Positions 1-9,126 of a stretch of 64,000 nt of DNA are shown in pieces (position 1 is the first letter of the stretch; each line of letters opens with the position of its first letter). The stretch covers positions 1,674,001 to 1,738,000 of the forward strand of contig NZ_AP019846.1 in NCBI RefSeq assembly GCF_007990635.1, in the 5' to 3' direction. A program made the translations under genes and the position numbers. The notes under the pieces were generated by a model. The model did not search any database. It was not told the origin of the DNA and saw only the letters and a list, made by a program, of their open reading frames with translations. This DNA comes from Leptotrichia hongkongensis. GTDB taxonomy: Bacteria; Fusobacteriota; Fusobacteriia; Fusobacteriales; Leptotrichiaceae.

Positions 1-853
1 TAAATTCAGGAACAATTGCCTTTTTATTTACATCTCTTCCAAATATATACCACGTTACAAATCCATAAATTGCTAGAATTATTATTATAATCGGTCCTAC
101 AGCAATTAAAGGATGAGCATAATAAAGTGTCTGTAATTTATCCCAAAATGTTGGGCTTATATTATCTGTTTTTAAATTCAGACGAAAACTTAATCCATTA
201 TATGCCTCTAAAACCTTATTTGTTTTAATTTCAACAGTTCCATTATTCAAATTTGTAATATAATCTTTCCCACTTTGTCCATATTCACCTGTAAAAATAT
301 CTAATTGCCTAATTTCATTTTTTAAAACAGGTTCTCCATTTCCAAATTTTATATTTACCGCAGCTTTTTCAATAGGAACTTGCCAAAATTGACCAATTGC
401 ATTAAAGTAAACCTGATAAATTCCATTTTTTTCAAATACTGCATTATAAATCACATAATTAAATTCGTATCTATTTACGCCATTTTCCACAAATCTGTCT
501 GCAGAACCAACCCTATATCTAATACCTTCATCAAAAAGTTTTGTAGAGTATTCTTCAGAAATACCATTTCTCTTTATCGAATTCATTTTTATATAAGATT
601 TGTAAATATCCACGCCGTTTTTCTTTGAACGTAACGGAATATCCCTATAAATACCGTGCTTTGCCGCACCGTCAAATTCATAGTCAATCACTTCATTTAC
701 TGTCAAAGTCCCATTTTTATTCATCTGAACTGTAACTTCATAATTCGTTATTTTTTCAGCAATTAATGATTTCGCACTTAAGAAAAATAATGTGAAAAAT
801 ACAAACATTATTGAAAAAATACTGTTTAATTTTCGGTTGCTAAAACTCTTCAT
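1..853 (-). CDS. DUF2207-domain membrane protein, N-terminal part (runs off the left edge)
   Basis: An open reading frame starts at ATG 853-851 behind a GGAAAT-type ribosome site and stays open to the edge (284 codons). The first 32 residues form a signal peptide or anchor ending near SLIA. A beta-rich extracytoplasmic domain follows, with the HGIYRDIP motif typical of DUF2207. A membrane segment (around residues 255-272) comes next, then the WYIFGRD sequence that leads into the cytoplasmic half. The start overlaps the end of the next upstream gene by 14 bases, so the two are probably translationally coupled. DUF2207 proteins are uncharacterised envelope proteins. The family call is good; the function is unknown. 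Confidence 0.8.
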   Translation of the reverse strand, partial: MKSFSNRKLNSIFSIMFVFFTLFFLSAKSLIAEKITNYEVTVQMNKNGTLTVNEVIDYEFDGAAKHGIYRDIPLRSKKNGVDIYKSYIKMNSIKRNGISEEYSTKLFDEGIRYRVGSADRFVENGVNRYEFNYVIYNAVFEKNGIYQVYFNAIGQFWQVPIEKAAVNIKFGNGEPVLKNEIRQLDIFTGEYGQSGKDYITNLNNGTVEIKTNKVLEAYNGLSFRLNLKTDNISPTFWDKLQTLYYAHPLIAVGPIIIIILAIYGFVTWYIFGRDVNKKAIVPEF

Positions 854-2150
854 AATAATTTCCTTCCAATGCTTCATTAGAAGCTTTTTCCAATATTTCT
901 TTTGCAAATATCTCATTCCCAAATGATTTCATAAATTTATCATTTTTATAAATAAATATATTAAGTGTATTTTCAATATATTCCTTTTTATCCTCAAGCC
1001 CTGATATTTCTATAGATTTTTTTATCATTTCTACAACATGTTTTTGCACTTTCAAAGCTTGTGAAAATGGTAAAATCTTTTTAAAATATGAAATCAACTC
1101 TTCTACATCATTAAACTTTTTAACTTCCCCACTTTTTACGTACATCTTAAATCCTTCCAAGTCCTTTTTTATCCTAGCCCCTCCATCTGTAAACTTTCCA
1201 ATATTCCTAAAATAAAGCACAAGTAAAATTGTTACCAAGGTTATAATCACTCCTGCTATTCCAAAAGGAAATAACATAAGTCCTGCCGAAAAATATACAA
1301 TACCACAGAATACCCCTATTAAAAGAGAAATCATTAATTTTATCAATACCGGAAATCCTTTAGTTTTTAAAATTAAAAAAAGTATATTTGACAAAAGTAT
1401 TGCCCAGAAAAATGTTGGAAAAAGAACAATTAATGGCACAATCGCATTCATTCCTTCAAAAATAAAAAGTAAAATTCCAAATAAAAATATTATAATTATG
1501 TAAAGTATTTTTAACTTCCAATTTGAATTATAAAACCTTTTATCCCATTTTTCCCTATTTATAGACTTTATTCCAATTAAATACAAGAAAGCGTAGTTTC
1601 CTCTCCCATCAAATTTTTCCTTCAAAACCTCAAGAATTTTAAGAAGCTGGTTCATAATAGGGTTTTTATACCCAAGAATACTCTCCTTGTCGTATTCAAT
1701 CAAAAATTCTAAAATCATTCTCTCTTCTTCTGAAAGTTCCCATTGCCTACATCCATAATCATTGATTTTACCCATATTGAACCCATACTTCTTCTTGGTT
1801 ATCTGTCTATAATATTTTTTAATGTCAACAATTTCAACAGTCTTTTTATCTTTCTTTATTTCGTGTTCATCTTCTGTCACTTTATAATTTTTCAAATCAA
1901 CATAATCTTCAATTATTACAAATTCTTTGCTTATTAGTTCCAATAATCCAAGATATGCCAAATCTATTGTCTGCTTTGAACCATCCATATAAGCCGCCAT
2001 CATTGCTGAAATTTCTTTAGGCGGCTCTGACACCGAAATAATTTCATCAACAGAATTCTTCCCAAATTTTTTCCACGTAATATAGCTATAAATCACCAAT
2101 GTTATTAACATTATCAATAAAATTATTATTTGAGTCAAACTTATTTCCAT
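840..2150 (-). CDS. DUF2207-like membrane protein lacking the extracellular domain
   Basis: 436 residues. Residues 5-25 are a membrane anchor, followed directly by WKKFGKN and an EPPKEIS...MMAAYMDG segment, which is how the cytoplasmic half of DUF2207 proteins begins. A four-segment hydrophobic block lies at about 215-325 and a charged C-terminal tail follows. It therefore resembles the back half of its downstream neighbour without the extracytoplasmic domain. It lies in a tight minus-strand run with LemA (37-base gap) and overlaps the DUF2207 gene by 14 bases. LemA/DUF2207 neighbours are common in many bacteria. Role unknown, presumably an envelope complex. Confidence 0.7.
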   Translation of the reverse strand: MEISLTQIIILLIMLITLVIYSYITWKKFGKNSVDEIISVSEPPKEISAMMAAYMDGSKQTIDLAYLGLLELISKEFVIIEDYVDLKNYKVTEDEHEIKKDKKTVEIVDIKKYYRQITKKKYGFNMGKINDYGCRQWELSEEERMILEFLIEYDKESILGYKNPIMNQLLKILEVLKEKFDGRGNYAFLYLIGIKSINREKWDKRFYNSNWKLKILYIIIIFLFGILLFIFEGMNAIVPLIVLFPTFFWAILLSNILFLILKTKGFPVLIKLMISLLIGVFCGIVYFSAGLMLFPFGIAGVIITLVTILLVLYFRNIGKFTDGGARIKKDLEGFKMYVKSGEVKKFNDVEELISYFKKILPFSQALKVQKHVVEMIKKSIEISGLEDKKEYIENTLNIFIYKNDKFMKSFGNEIFAKEILEKASNEALEGNYYEEF

Positions 2151-2187
2151 AAAGTTATTTCCTTTACGATAATTTTACTAAAATTTT

Positions 2188-2754
2188 TTAAAACTTAACT
2201 TCTGGAGCCTTTTCTGCTCCTTCCACAGCATTAAAGAACTCGGCTTTTTTAAATCCAAAAATTCCACCAAAAATATTATTCGGAAAAGTTTCTACAAAAG
2301 TATTTCTGTCTCTTGCTGTTCCGTTATAATATTTTCTTGAACTTTGAATTTCTGTTTCTATTTGAGTCAATTGAGATTGCAGGCTCAAAAAGTTTTCATT
2401 TGCCTTCAAGTCTGGATAATTTTCCTGTAACATCATTATTGATCTTAACGTTTTTGTCATTTCATTTTCAAGTTTTTGAATTTTTTCAATATTATCAATA
2501 TCCTTTGTATCAATCGACATCATTTGACTTCTCAATTTTACCACATTTTCCAGCGTTTCCTTTTCATGCGTTGCATAACCTTTAACAGTATTAACAAGAT
2601 TTGGTATCAAATCCAGCCTTTTTTGCAAATATACGCCTATTCCACTCCAACCTTCCTCATTCAGATTTTTTAGTCTAATATATTTATTATAAATTCCCAT
2701 TCCGACTACAACCAAAACTACCAAAATTCCTATTAAAATAAATACAATACTCAT
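2188..2754 (-). CDS. lemA: LemA family protein
   Basis: 188 residues with one N-terminal membrane segment (about 1-20) and a long helical body. The body includes the KRLDLIPNLVNTVKGYA motif and the alternating helices typical of LemA (Listeria epitope family). The C-terminus ends in the usual F..A.EG..K.P.V.F pattern (EFFNAVEGAEKAPEVKF). LemA proteins are membrane-anchored with a large helical domain, and their molecular function is not settled. It sits between the DUF3999-like and DUF2207-like genes on the same strand with short gaps, so one transcript is likely. Confidence 0.9.
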   Translation of the reverse strand: MSIVFILIGILVVLVVVGMGIYNKYIRLKNLNEEGWSGIGVYLQKRLDLIPNLVNTVKGYATHEKETLENVVKLRSQMMSIDTKDIDNIEKIQKLENEMTKTLRSIMMLQENYPDLKANENFLSLQSQLTQIETEIQSSRKYYNGTARDRNTFVETFPNNIFGGIFGFKKAEFFNAVEGAEKAPEVKF

Positions 2755-2770
2755 AATTCATTCTCCTCTT

Positions 2771-3943
2771 CTATTTTTTATTTTTATTTATTTTATTTAC
2801 CATAAATCCAATTAATATTACCACAACCACCCCTATAAAAACATTATAATAAACCGTGTAATCTCTTGGCTTTGAAACTTTCTTTTCATCTGCTTTTTCC
2901 AATTTTCCTACAAAAACTTCATCTCGTTCTTTTATTGAATCAGCAAATTCCGCAATATCGTACTTAGGCTTATCTAAACTTTCATCTCCAAAGGTTATTT
3001 TATAATCTTCCCCTTCTGTAGCCCTAAACACAATTCTGTCTGGAACATAGTTTCCTGTTACTTCATTTATTTTGAGCGGTGAATTATCTCCATTCTGTAT
3101 TTCAACGATTATTTCAGACAATTTTGGAACATTTTCTAAATTTATTATCAAATTTGACTTTTCCCCAACTTTAGAAATTATCCCTTCTGCATAAAAATTA
3201 TCTCCGCTTCTCACAGTATAATTTCTCTGAAACTCATCATTTACATCTAAAACAATATTTTTTAATGGCAAAAACTTGCTCTTGATTTTCAGAATTGTAC
3301 TTTTTCCTTCCTGCTCAATTTTATAATCCAATTTTATCCCTACAGTTTTAAGTTTTCCAGCCTCATTATTTGACAATTTCAAAATTGCTTCACTAAAGAT
3401 ATTTCCTTTATCTAATGGCGTTACAATTTTATAAAATTCATATCTTTTTTCTGAAAATTCGATTGTCAAGTTTGACTTATCAGGTGTCTTATAAATTTCT
3501 CCCGAAGTTATCTGTTCCCAATCTGTACCGTTATTACTTCCAAGCAAAGTATATTCGGTGTAAAAATTTTTGGAAGGAATCAGCGCAAGCCTGTTTCCAA
3601 TTATATCCTTTAACAAACTGTCAGAATTAAATTTTACAATAAATTCCATTTTATCCTTTTTCGTCAATACTTCATCTATTTTTGCCCTTGCTACAATTTT
3701 TTCGCTGTGTTTTTCCTGTTCTTTTCCAGTTTCGATAACATAAGGAACTTCCTTACCATTCTTATCAATTATCCGTATATCTCCAAGATTATTTTTACTG
3801 TTCTCATAAATATCCTCTGTTAGAAAAAATTGCTTGTATGCAGATTTTCCTGTTATTCTTATAGTTTTAAAATACTGACTGGAAAAAAGTTGAACAATTG
3901 TCAATAAAAATAAAAACAATATTATTTTATTTATTTTCTTCAT
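2771..3943 (-). CDS. DUF3999-like secreted, membrane-anchored protein
   Basis: About 390 residues. I chose ATG 3943-3941 (MKKINKI) because AAGGTGAG lies six bases upstream; a longer frame reaches 3973 without such a site. There is a signal peptide (residues 1-23), a large beta-sandwich-like extracytoplasmic region with a discoidin-like stretch (LLGSNNGTDWEQI), then a C-terminal membrane segment near 365-385 followed by lysines. This layout fits DUF3999, a family that usually neighbours DUF2339, as it does here. It overlaps the upstream DUF2339 fragment by 17 bases. Function unknown. Confidence 0.65.
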   Translation of the reverse strand: MKKINKIILFLFLLTIVQLFSSQYFKTIRITGKSAYKQFFLTEDIYENSKNNLGDIRIIDKNGKEVPYVIETGKEQEKHSEKIVARAKIDEVLTKKDKMEFIVKFNSDSLLKDIIGNRLALIPSKNFYTEYTLLGSNNGTDWEQITSGEIYKTPDKSNLTIEFSEKRYEFYKIVTPLDKGNIFSEAILKLSNNEAGKLKTVGIKLDYKIEQEGKSTILKIKSKFLPLKNIVLDVNDEFQRNYTVRSGDNFYAEGIISKVGEKSNLIINLENVPKLSEIIVEIQNGDNSPLKINEVTGNYVPDRIVFRATEGEDYKITFGDESLDKPKYDIAEFADSIKERDEVFVGKLEKADEKKVSKPRDYTVYYNVFIGVVVVILIGFMVNKINKNKK

Positions 3944-4559
3944 TTTTCTCACCTTTCCCAAAATTCTTGTCACTCAAGCTCTCTTTCACTTCCTGCTCCA
4001 ACTTCTTTAAAGCCGTCTGATAAATATAAGAAGTTCCAATCAAAATAGCCCCCATACTAAAATAAGCAATCAACTTATAGGAATTATCAAATCGTAAGAA
4101 ATCCCATAAAAAACTTTTTGCCACAAAAAATATTCCTATTCCAAGCCCAATTCTTCTAACATTCCTATTTGGCACTCTAAATCCTTTCCAGACTAAATAT
4201 CCACATAATAGCAGTCCAACTATATCCAAAGCTAGTCCAGCTCCTAAAATTAATACACCTGAATCTTCATATATCCGTAAAATAATATTTGCTACACAAA
4301 GGAAATATATTGATTCTCCCAGTATCCACAACGGCTTTTTCTCATTTTTTTTGAAAAAGCATAAATGAATATCATTTTTAGCAACCATAAATAAATATAT
4401 ATTTATTAAAATTGGCAAAAAGAACGGAAATATATAACTTATTGCTACTCTTTCTATTAATATATCCATATCCGAACTCCAACCAAAAAAATACAGGATA
4501 AGATTAATCATATTTATGAATAACAAATAAATTATTTCAATTATTATCAAGAATTTCAA
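3927..4559 (-). CDS. C-terminal piece of a DUF2339 membrane protein (split or frameshifted)
   Basis: 210 residues with six or so hydrophobic segments. The segment RRIGLGIGIFFVAKSFLWD followed by a final helix ending in YIYQ is the pattern at the C-terminus of DUF2339 proteins. That piece is missing from the upstream gene. The frame opens at TTG 4559-4557, which overlaps the upstream TGA stop (TTGA), and I see no good ribosome site. The same -1 frame is already open upstream from position 4578 or so. Either the two halves are coupled, or one base has been gained or lost near the AAAAA run around 4573-4577. Confidence 0.65.
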   Translation of the reverse strand: MKFLIIIEIIYLLFINMINLILYFFGWSSDMDILIERVAISYIFPFFLPILINIYLFMVAKNDIHLCFFKKNEKKPLWILGESIYFLCVANIILRIYEDSGVLILGAGLALDIVGLLLCGYLVWKGFRVPNRNVRRIGLGIGIFFVAKSFLWDFLRFDNSYKLIAYFSMGAILIGTSYIYQTALKKLEQEVKESLSDKNFGKGEKNEENK

Positions 4560-6523
4560 ATTAAAACTATCTTGTAATTTTTCGCTTTACACGTTACTGT
4601 TCTTAAAACAAAAAGCGAAACTAATAAACTCAAAAATATATTTTCACCATAATTTATCATTTTAAATGAAGTAACAACATTAAAAACAACTTTATTTATA
4701 AAAAATATTGAATATGTAAAAATCAGATATTTAAATATTCCATTTAAAATCCTAACTTCCGTCTTGTAGCTTTTTTGTTTTATCAGGAAATAAAGCACAA
4801 ATGAAAAAGATATTATCATCAAATCTTGAATATACACAAGCAAATATTTTTCTTCCCGCACAATTAAATTACTTACCAGCGAAACTAGATAAATCGCAAT
4901 CGTTCCATATCGCATTTCTTTGTTTTTGTATTTTCTATAAAAGAAATATAATAGTGCAGTTTCAGCACCCCACGCAACCACAACAAATTTTTCTGGCACA
5001 ATTAACGGAATAATCAGGATAAAACTTCCTAATGCAACTATATAAAAGATTTTTGCAACTTTGTTGTCCTTTAGCCTGTCGCCAAAAAATCCGTAAATTA
5101 TTCCGACTGTTCCAACTAATACGGCTTTTAGCCAACTTGGCGTTGCCTTGTCAAACAAGCTGTAAATCAATGAAAATTTTATAATTAGATTTAAACTTAG
5201 AAATATATAGTCGATTATGTTGCTTTGGCGATTTTCTTTTTTGTGTGAATTTAGGAAAATGAAACTGTATGCTGTTGTGAAAATTATGATGTAGAAAAAT
5301 GCTGTAATCTTGTCGTGAATACTATGATTCAAATAATAAACTAGCCCCGTCATATTTACTACACCTGTAACAAATCCAAAAATCTTGCTATATATCCAGT
5401 CTTTTTTCCAAGAAACTCCAAGCACAATTCCCTGCAAAATCAAAGAATATGCCAAAACATAATAAATCTGGACATTGCTCTTATTCACCCAAATATAAGC
5501 TCCGTAAGGCAAATATCCACCAATCAGCGACAATACTCCAATTATCTGGCTATCATATCGCAATGAAAGAATCACAACCAGCCCTGTCAGTATTACCGAT
5601 ATAAAAAGTCCCGCTGTCATTGGATAGAGTTTAAGATAAAGCGTAGAAAGAAGCGTAGTCAAATAAAGAATACCAATTCCACCGCCAATCAGCCCAACTG
5701 CAAAATGCTTTTTATTTTTCTGATAAAATTTTTCTCCAGCAAAAAGAAAAAACATCCCAAGCAAATACGAAGCCGAACTTTTTACATAATTATTTGAAAG
5801 AATTTTTACAAACTGTGTCCGAAATACCAAAAAAACTCCCAAAAAGATTGATATTATCCCTAAAAAGTTAAATCCCTTCAAACCAATAAGTTTTTCAAAT
5901 ACAAATCTTTTTTTCTCTCTTTCAAAAAGGATTTCCCCTTCCTTCAAAGCCGTTTCTTCTTTTATCTTATTATGAAACACCGAAGATTCCTCTTGAAGAA
6001 ATACTTTATTTTCAAAAGTTTTCCTATTACTTTTCTCTAAAAAATCACCAATTTTCCCATTAATTTTTTTGAGTTCATCTCTTAATGAATCAGCTTCATC
6101 TGAAAATTCGTGAGAAAGATTTCTTTCCAGCATTTTGACTTTTCTCTTCATTTCCTCTGCATAATTAGAAAGTCTTCTAGTCACTCCACTTTCCAATTCC
6201 ACATTCATCTTCGCAGCCAAAATATTCTGAAACTTATCAATCTCACCATTTCTCCTAACCTTTTTCGCTTCCTTCAATTCCTCAATAAGCACTGCATTAC
6301 TATTTTTAAGCCTTCCAATTTCCTCTTCCCTAATTTTCACCTTTTCATGAAATGCCTTTAAATCTTTCACTAGCCTTTCATTCTCTTCCAAAAGTTCCTT
6401 TTCCCTGCTTATTCCAGCCTCATTTTTTATATTTGCAATTATTAATTCTATCTCCGAATTTATTCTCCCAATTTCCTTATACTTATTCTCAAGATTCTCT
6501 AATTCTTTTAGTTTGTCAATCAT
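4556..6523 (-). CDS. DUF2339 polytopic membrane protein with N-terminal coiled coil
   Basis: 655 residues. Residues 1-170 are a charged coiled coil rich in Glu, Lys and Leu. A block of many membrane segments spans about 215-650, with the glycine-rich GLIGGGIGILYL and LSLIGGYLPY motifs of DUF2339. Full-length members continue with further helices, which here lie in the next reading frame (3927-4559). DUF2339 proteins are uncharacterised. Their partnership with DUF3999 is preserved in this locus. First gene of the envelope run, with a 135-base gap to speB upstream. Confidence 0.75.
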   Translation of the reverse strand: MIDKLKELENLENKYKEIGRINSEIELIIANIKNEAGISREKELLEENERLVKDLKAFHEKVKIREEEIGRLKNSNAVLIEELKEAKKVRRNGEIDKFQNILAAKMNVELESGVTRRLSNYAEEMKRKVKMLERNLSHEFSDEADSLRDELKKINGKIGDFLEKSNRKTFENKVFLQEESSVFHNKIKEETALKEGEILFEREKKRFVFEKLIGLKGFNFLGIISIFLGVFLVFRTQFVKILSNNYVKSSASYLLGMFFLFAGEKFYQKNKKHFAVGLIGGGIGILYLTTLLSTLYLKLYPMTAGLFISVILTGLVVILSLRYDSQIIGVLSLIGGYLPYGAYIWVNKSNVQIYYVLAYSLILQGIVLGVSWKKDWIYSKIFGFVTGVVNMTGLVYYLNHSIHDKITAFFYIIIFTTAYSFIFLNSHKKENRQSNIIDYIFLSLNLIIKFSLIYSLFDKATPSWLKAVLVGTVGIIYGFFGDRLKDNKVAKIFYIVALGSFILIIPLIVPEKFVVVAWGAETALLYFFYRKYKNKEMRYGTIAIYLVSLVSNLIVREEKYLLVYIQDLMIISFSFVLYFLIKQKSYKTEVRILNGIFKYLIFTYSIFFINKVVFNVVTSFKMINYGENIFLSLLVSLFVLRTVTCKAKNYKIVLI

Positions 6524-6658
6524 TGTAAAACCACCTCAAAACTCGCAAATTTTTTATAAATGTATTCTGTCAGTTTTTTGCAACATATTATCCAATCTAC
6601 TATATTCAAAAAAGTATCTGTACCATTTATGCACAAACACTTTTTTCTTTAAAATAAA

Positions 6659-7510
6659 CTATTTATAAATAAACAATAAAATTTCTCTTAGCAACTTGCA
6701 AGCTAGTGCTGTAGATTGCCCAGACTGGTCATACACAGGCGATAATTCGTTCATATCAAGCCCAACAATATTTAACTGCGAAATTTTTTCTATTGCCTTA
6801 TGAAGTTCCACAAAAGTGACTCCTCCAGCTTCAGGTGTTCCAGTTCCAGGAAATTCCGATGGATCAAGTACATCTAAGTCTAATGTAAAATACACAGGTT
6901 TCCCTTTTAATTTTTCTACAACTTCATCAAGTCCATCAAAATTAAATTTTGTTGTATGAAGATGTTCCTTTGCAAATTTCCATTCATCTCTTTCACCGCT
7001 TCTTATTCCAAACTGAAAAATTCTGCCATCTCCAACAATGTCCCAACATCTTCTAATTACAGAAGCGTGTGAATAATACTGTCCTAAATACTCATCTCTC
7101 AAGTCTGTATGTGCGTCAAACTGTATAATATGCAAATCTGGATATTTCTCAGCAACCGCTCTTACAGCTCCCAATGTAACAGAATGCTCTCCACCAATCA
7201 TAAACGGAATTTTCCCATCCTTCAAAATTTCTGCCGTTTCATCCTGAATATCCTGCAATGCACTTTCTGAATTTCCAAACGAAAGTTCCAAATCTCCTCC
7301 ATCAAAAACCTTAATATCCTCCAAATCCTTATCTTGATAAGGACTATACGTTTCTATTCCAAAACTCTCATTTCTCATAACTGCTGAAGCAAATCTAGTC
7401 CCTGGTCTAAACGAAGTTGTACTGTCAAACGGCGCCCCAAAAATAGCAATTTTACTCTCATTGTATTCATTGTCGCAACCTATAAATGTATGTATATTTT
7501 TATTTCTCAT
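6659..7510 (-). CDS. speB: Agmatinase (ureohydrolase family)
   Basis: 283 residues. It should hydrolyse agmatine to putrescine and urea in the cytosol. The manganese-binding signatures are all present: GGEHS at 106-110, DAHTD at 132-136, the SH pair at 147-148 and DLDVLDPS at 211-218. Length is normal for bacterial agmatinases. It is the last gene of a minus-strand polyamine group, 30 bases after speE, with arginine decarboxylase and speD further upstream. That context supports agmatinase over arginase or formiminoglutamase. The 148 bases between it and the envelope locus include no clear terminator. Confidence 0.9.
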   Translation of the reverse strand: MRNKNIHTFIGCDNEYNESKIAIFGAPFDSTTSFRPGTRFASAVMRNESFGIETYSPYQDKDLEDIKVFDGGDLELSFGNSESALQDIQDETAEILKDGKIPFMIGGEHSVTLGAVRAVAEKYPDLHIIQFDAHTDLRDEYLGQYYSHASVIRRCWDIVGDGRIFQFGIRSGERDEWKFAKEHLHTTKFNFDGLDEVVEKLKGKPVYFTLDLDVLDPSEFPGTGTPEAGGVTFVELHKAIEKISQLNIVGLDMNELSPVYDQSGQSTALACKLLREILLFIYK

Positions 7511-7540
7511 ATAAATTCTCCTTATCGTATTTATTCTAAA

Positions 7541-8383
7541 TTATTTTATTAAATCTTTCACATAATTTGGCAAAGCAAATGCTCCTTTATGCAATTCCGT
7601 GTTATAATATTTCGTTTCTATCCCAAACTTATTCCATTCATCAGCCTTCAAATCTTCTACAGGATTGAATTTTTTTGAAGCAAATCCAAATAGCCAATGT
7701 CCTGACGGATATGTCGGTATATGCAGTTGATAAACTGTTGCAAATGGGAAAACCGCCCTTAATTGTTTGTTTGCCCTTGCTGTTGCTTTAGCATCTGCCT
7801 CATAATATGGGCTCTCGTGCTGATTCACAAGAATTCCGTCTTCTTTTAATGCATTAAAGCAGTTTCCATAAAATTCTCTTGTAAATAAATCTTCTCCAGG
7901 CCCAAACGGATCTGTCGAATCCACAATTACAATATCATATTCATTTGCCTTGGAACGTACAAATTTCAATCCATCCTCATAATAAATATGAACTCTCTTG
8001 TCATCCAGCTTATTCGCTGTCTTAGGTAAATATTCACGACAAAGGTCGACAACCATCTTGTCAATTTCCACCATATCAATTCTCTCAATATGCTCATATT
8101 TTATAAGTTCACGAACAGTACCGCCATCTCCAGCACCGATTACCAATATTTTCTTAGCCTTAGGATTTACAGCCATAGGAACGTGAGTTATCATTTCATG
8201 GTAAATAAACTCATCCTTTTCTGTCAGCATCATAAATCCATCCAATGTCAAAAATCGCCCAAACTCTGGCGACTCAAAAATATCAATTCTCTGAAAATCA
8301 CTTTTCGCACTAACTAACTGCTTATCAATCTTTATAGAAAAACGAACATTTTTCGTATGTTCTTCTGTGTACCATAATTCCAT
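7541..8383 (-). CDS. speE: Spermidine synthase
   Basis: 280 residues. It transfers the aminopropyl group of decarboxylated S-adenosylmethionine to putrescine. The N-terminal beta-hairpin domain contains the YHEM element (61-64). The nucleotide-binding loop is GAGDGG at 83-88, and the catalytic aspartate is in VDSTDP (154-159). Length is standard. Its partner enzymes SpeD (for the aminopropyl donor) and SpeB (for putrescine) flank it on the same strand. A GH108 lysozyme gene separates it from the decarboxylase upstream. Confidence 0.92.
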   Translation of the reverse strand: MELWYTEEHTKNVRFSIKIDKQLVSAKSDFQRIDIFESPEFGRFLTLDGFMMLTEKDEFIYHEMITHVPMAVNPKAKKILVIGAGDGGTVRELIKYEHIERIDMVEIDKMVVDLCREYLPKTANKLDDKRVHIYYEDGLKFVRSKANEYDIVIVDSTDPFGPGEDLFTREFYGNCFNALKEDGILVNQHESPYYEADAKATARANKQLRAVFPFATVYQLHIPTYPSGHWLFGFASKKFNPVEDLKADEWNKFGIETKYYNTELHKGAFALPNYVKDLIK

Positions 8384-8522
8384 CTGCTACACTCCTTTCA
8401 ATTTGTATTACCTATTTTTTTAATATCTAATCTTTTATTTCCAATGTTTTGTACTTTAAAACTTTTTTATAAATTCCTCAAAATTTCCATTGTTTATAAT
8501 TTTATTCTATTTCTTACACTCA

Positions 8523-9053
8523 TTAAACGTTTCTCAAATAATTTTCCTTAACCTTAACTCTGTTCAGCCATCCAGCTAGAAAATCATTCTGAGTTACATT
8601 ATTTTTAGCAAGAGATTTGTAATATTCACGCTGTAAATTATGATAAACCATCAAAAATTTAGCTGGATTAACTTCGTTTAAATATTTTAATGTCATAGGC
8701 CCAACCGCTCCATCTACACTAATTACATTTTTACCATAAACCTTGTTTACAGCTTCCTGAGCCTTTTTAATTCCATATCTTCCAGCATTTACTGAAAAAT
8801 CAAATATGCTTAGTGCCACTTTATCATTTTTGACTTGATCCAATTTTCTAGCCTTATAATATTTTTCCTCATAAATTTTTTGTGCCATTGCTTTTGTTAA
8901 ATCTTTCATGCTACCTTTGTATCCACATTCTCTGGCTCGTTCCTTAGTAATACCATATTTTGTTTCCCCGCCTTTATCATTCTTATCATTAGAGTAGCTT
9001 CCTTCAACTAATAAAATATAATTAAAAAATTTCAAAAATCTGCTGTCAGCCAT
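8523..9053 (-). CDS. GH108 muramidase/endolysin, stranded among polyamine genes
   Basis: 176 residues, a complete glycoside hydrolase family 108 domain with a C-terminal peptidoglycan-binding module. The catalytic Glu is in LLVEGSYSND (residue 17). The KGGETKYGIT motif follows, and the module begins near VDGAVGP. It is clearly related to the prophage endolysin at 43,064-43,600: both share NDKNDKGGET, GSMKDLTK, VKNDK.ALSI and FL.GWLNRV. No signal peptide, holin or other phage gene is nearby. A GAAGGAA ribosome site precedes the start. It could be a captured phage lysozyme, a relic of an excised phage, or an enzyme released by lysis. Confidence 0.88.
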   Translation of the reverse strand: MADSRFLKFFNYILLVEGSYSNDKNDKGGETKYGITKERARECGYKGSMKDLTKAMAQKIYEEKYYKARKLDQVKNDKVALSIFDFSVNAGRYGIKKAQEAVNKVYGKNVISVDGAVGPMTLKYLNEVNPAKFLMVYHNLQREYYKSLAKNNVTQNDFLAGWLNRVKVKENYLRNV

Positions 9054-9089
9054 TTTTGGTTTCCTTCTTTCATTTATTTTAATTGGAAT

Positions 9090-9114
9090 TTCGCAGATAC
9101 TGTCTGCGTTTTTA
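9090..9114 (+). terminator. Hairpin with T-run, plus-strand orientation
   Basis: A 6-bp stem (CGCAGA / TCTGCG) with a 5-base loop is followed by five T on the plus strand. It lies in the 73-base gap between the decarboxylase and GH108 genes, which are both on the minus strand. It is therefore an orphan plus-strand terminator or a weak bidirectional hairpin. Possibly a remnant that arrived with the lysozyme gene. Confidence 0.4.
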
Positions 9115-9126
9115 CATCAAAAATTT

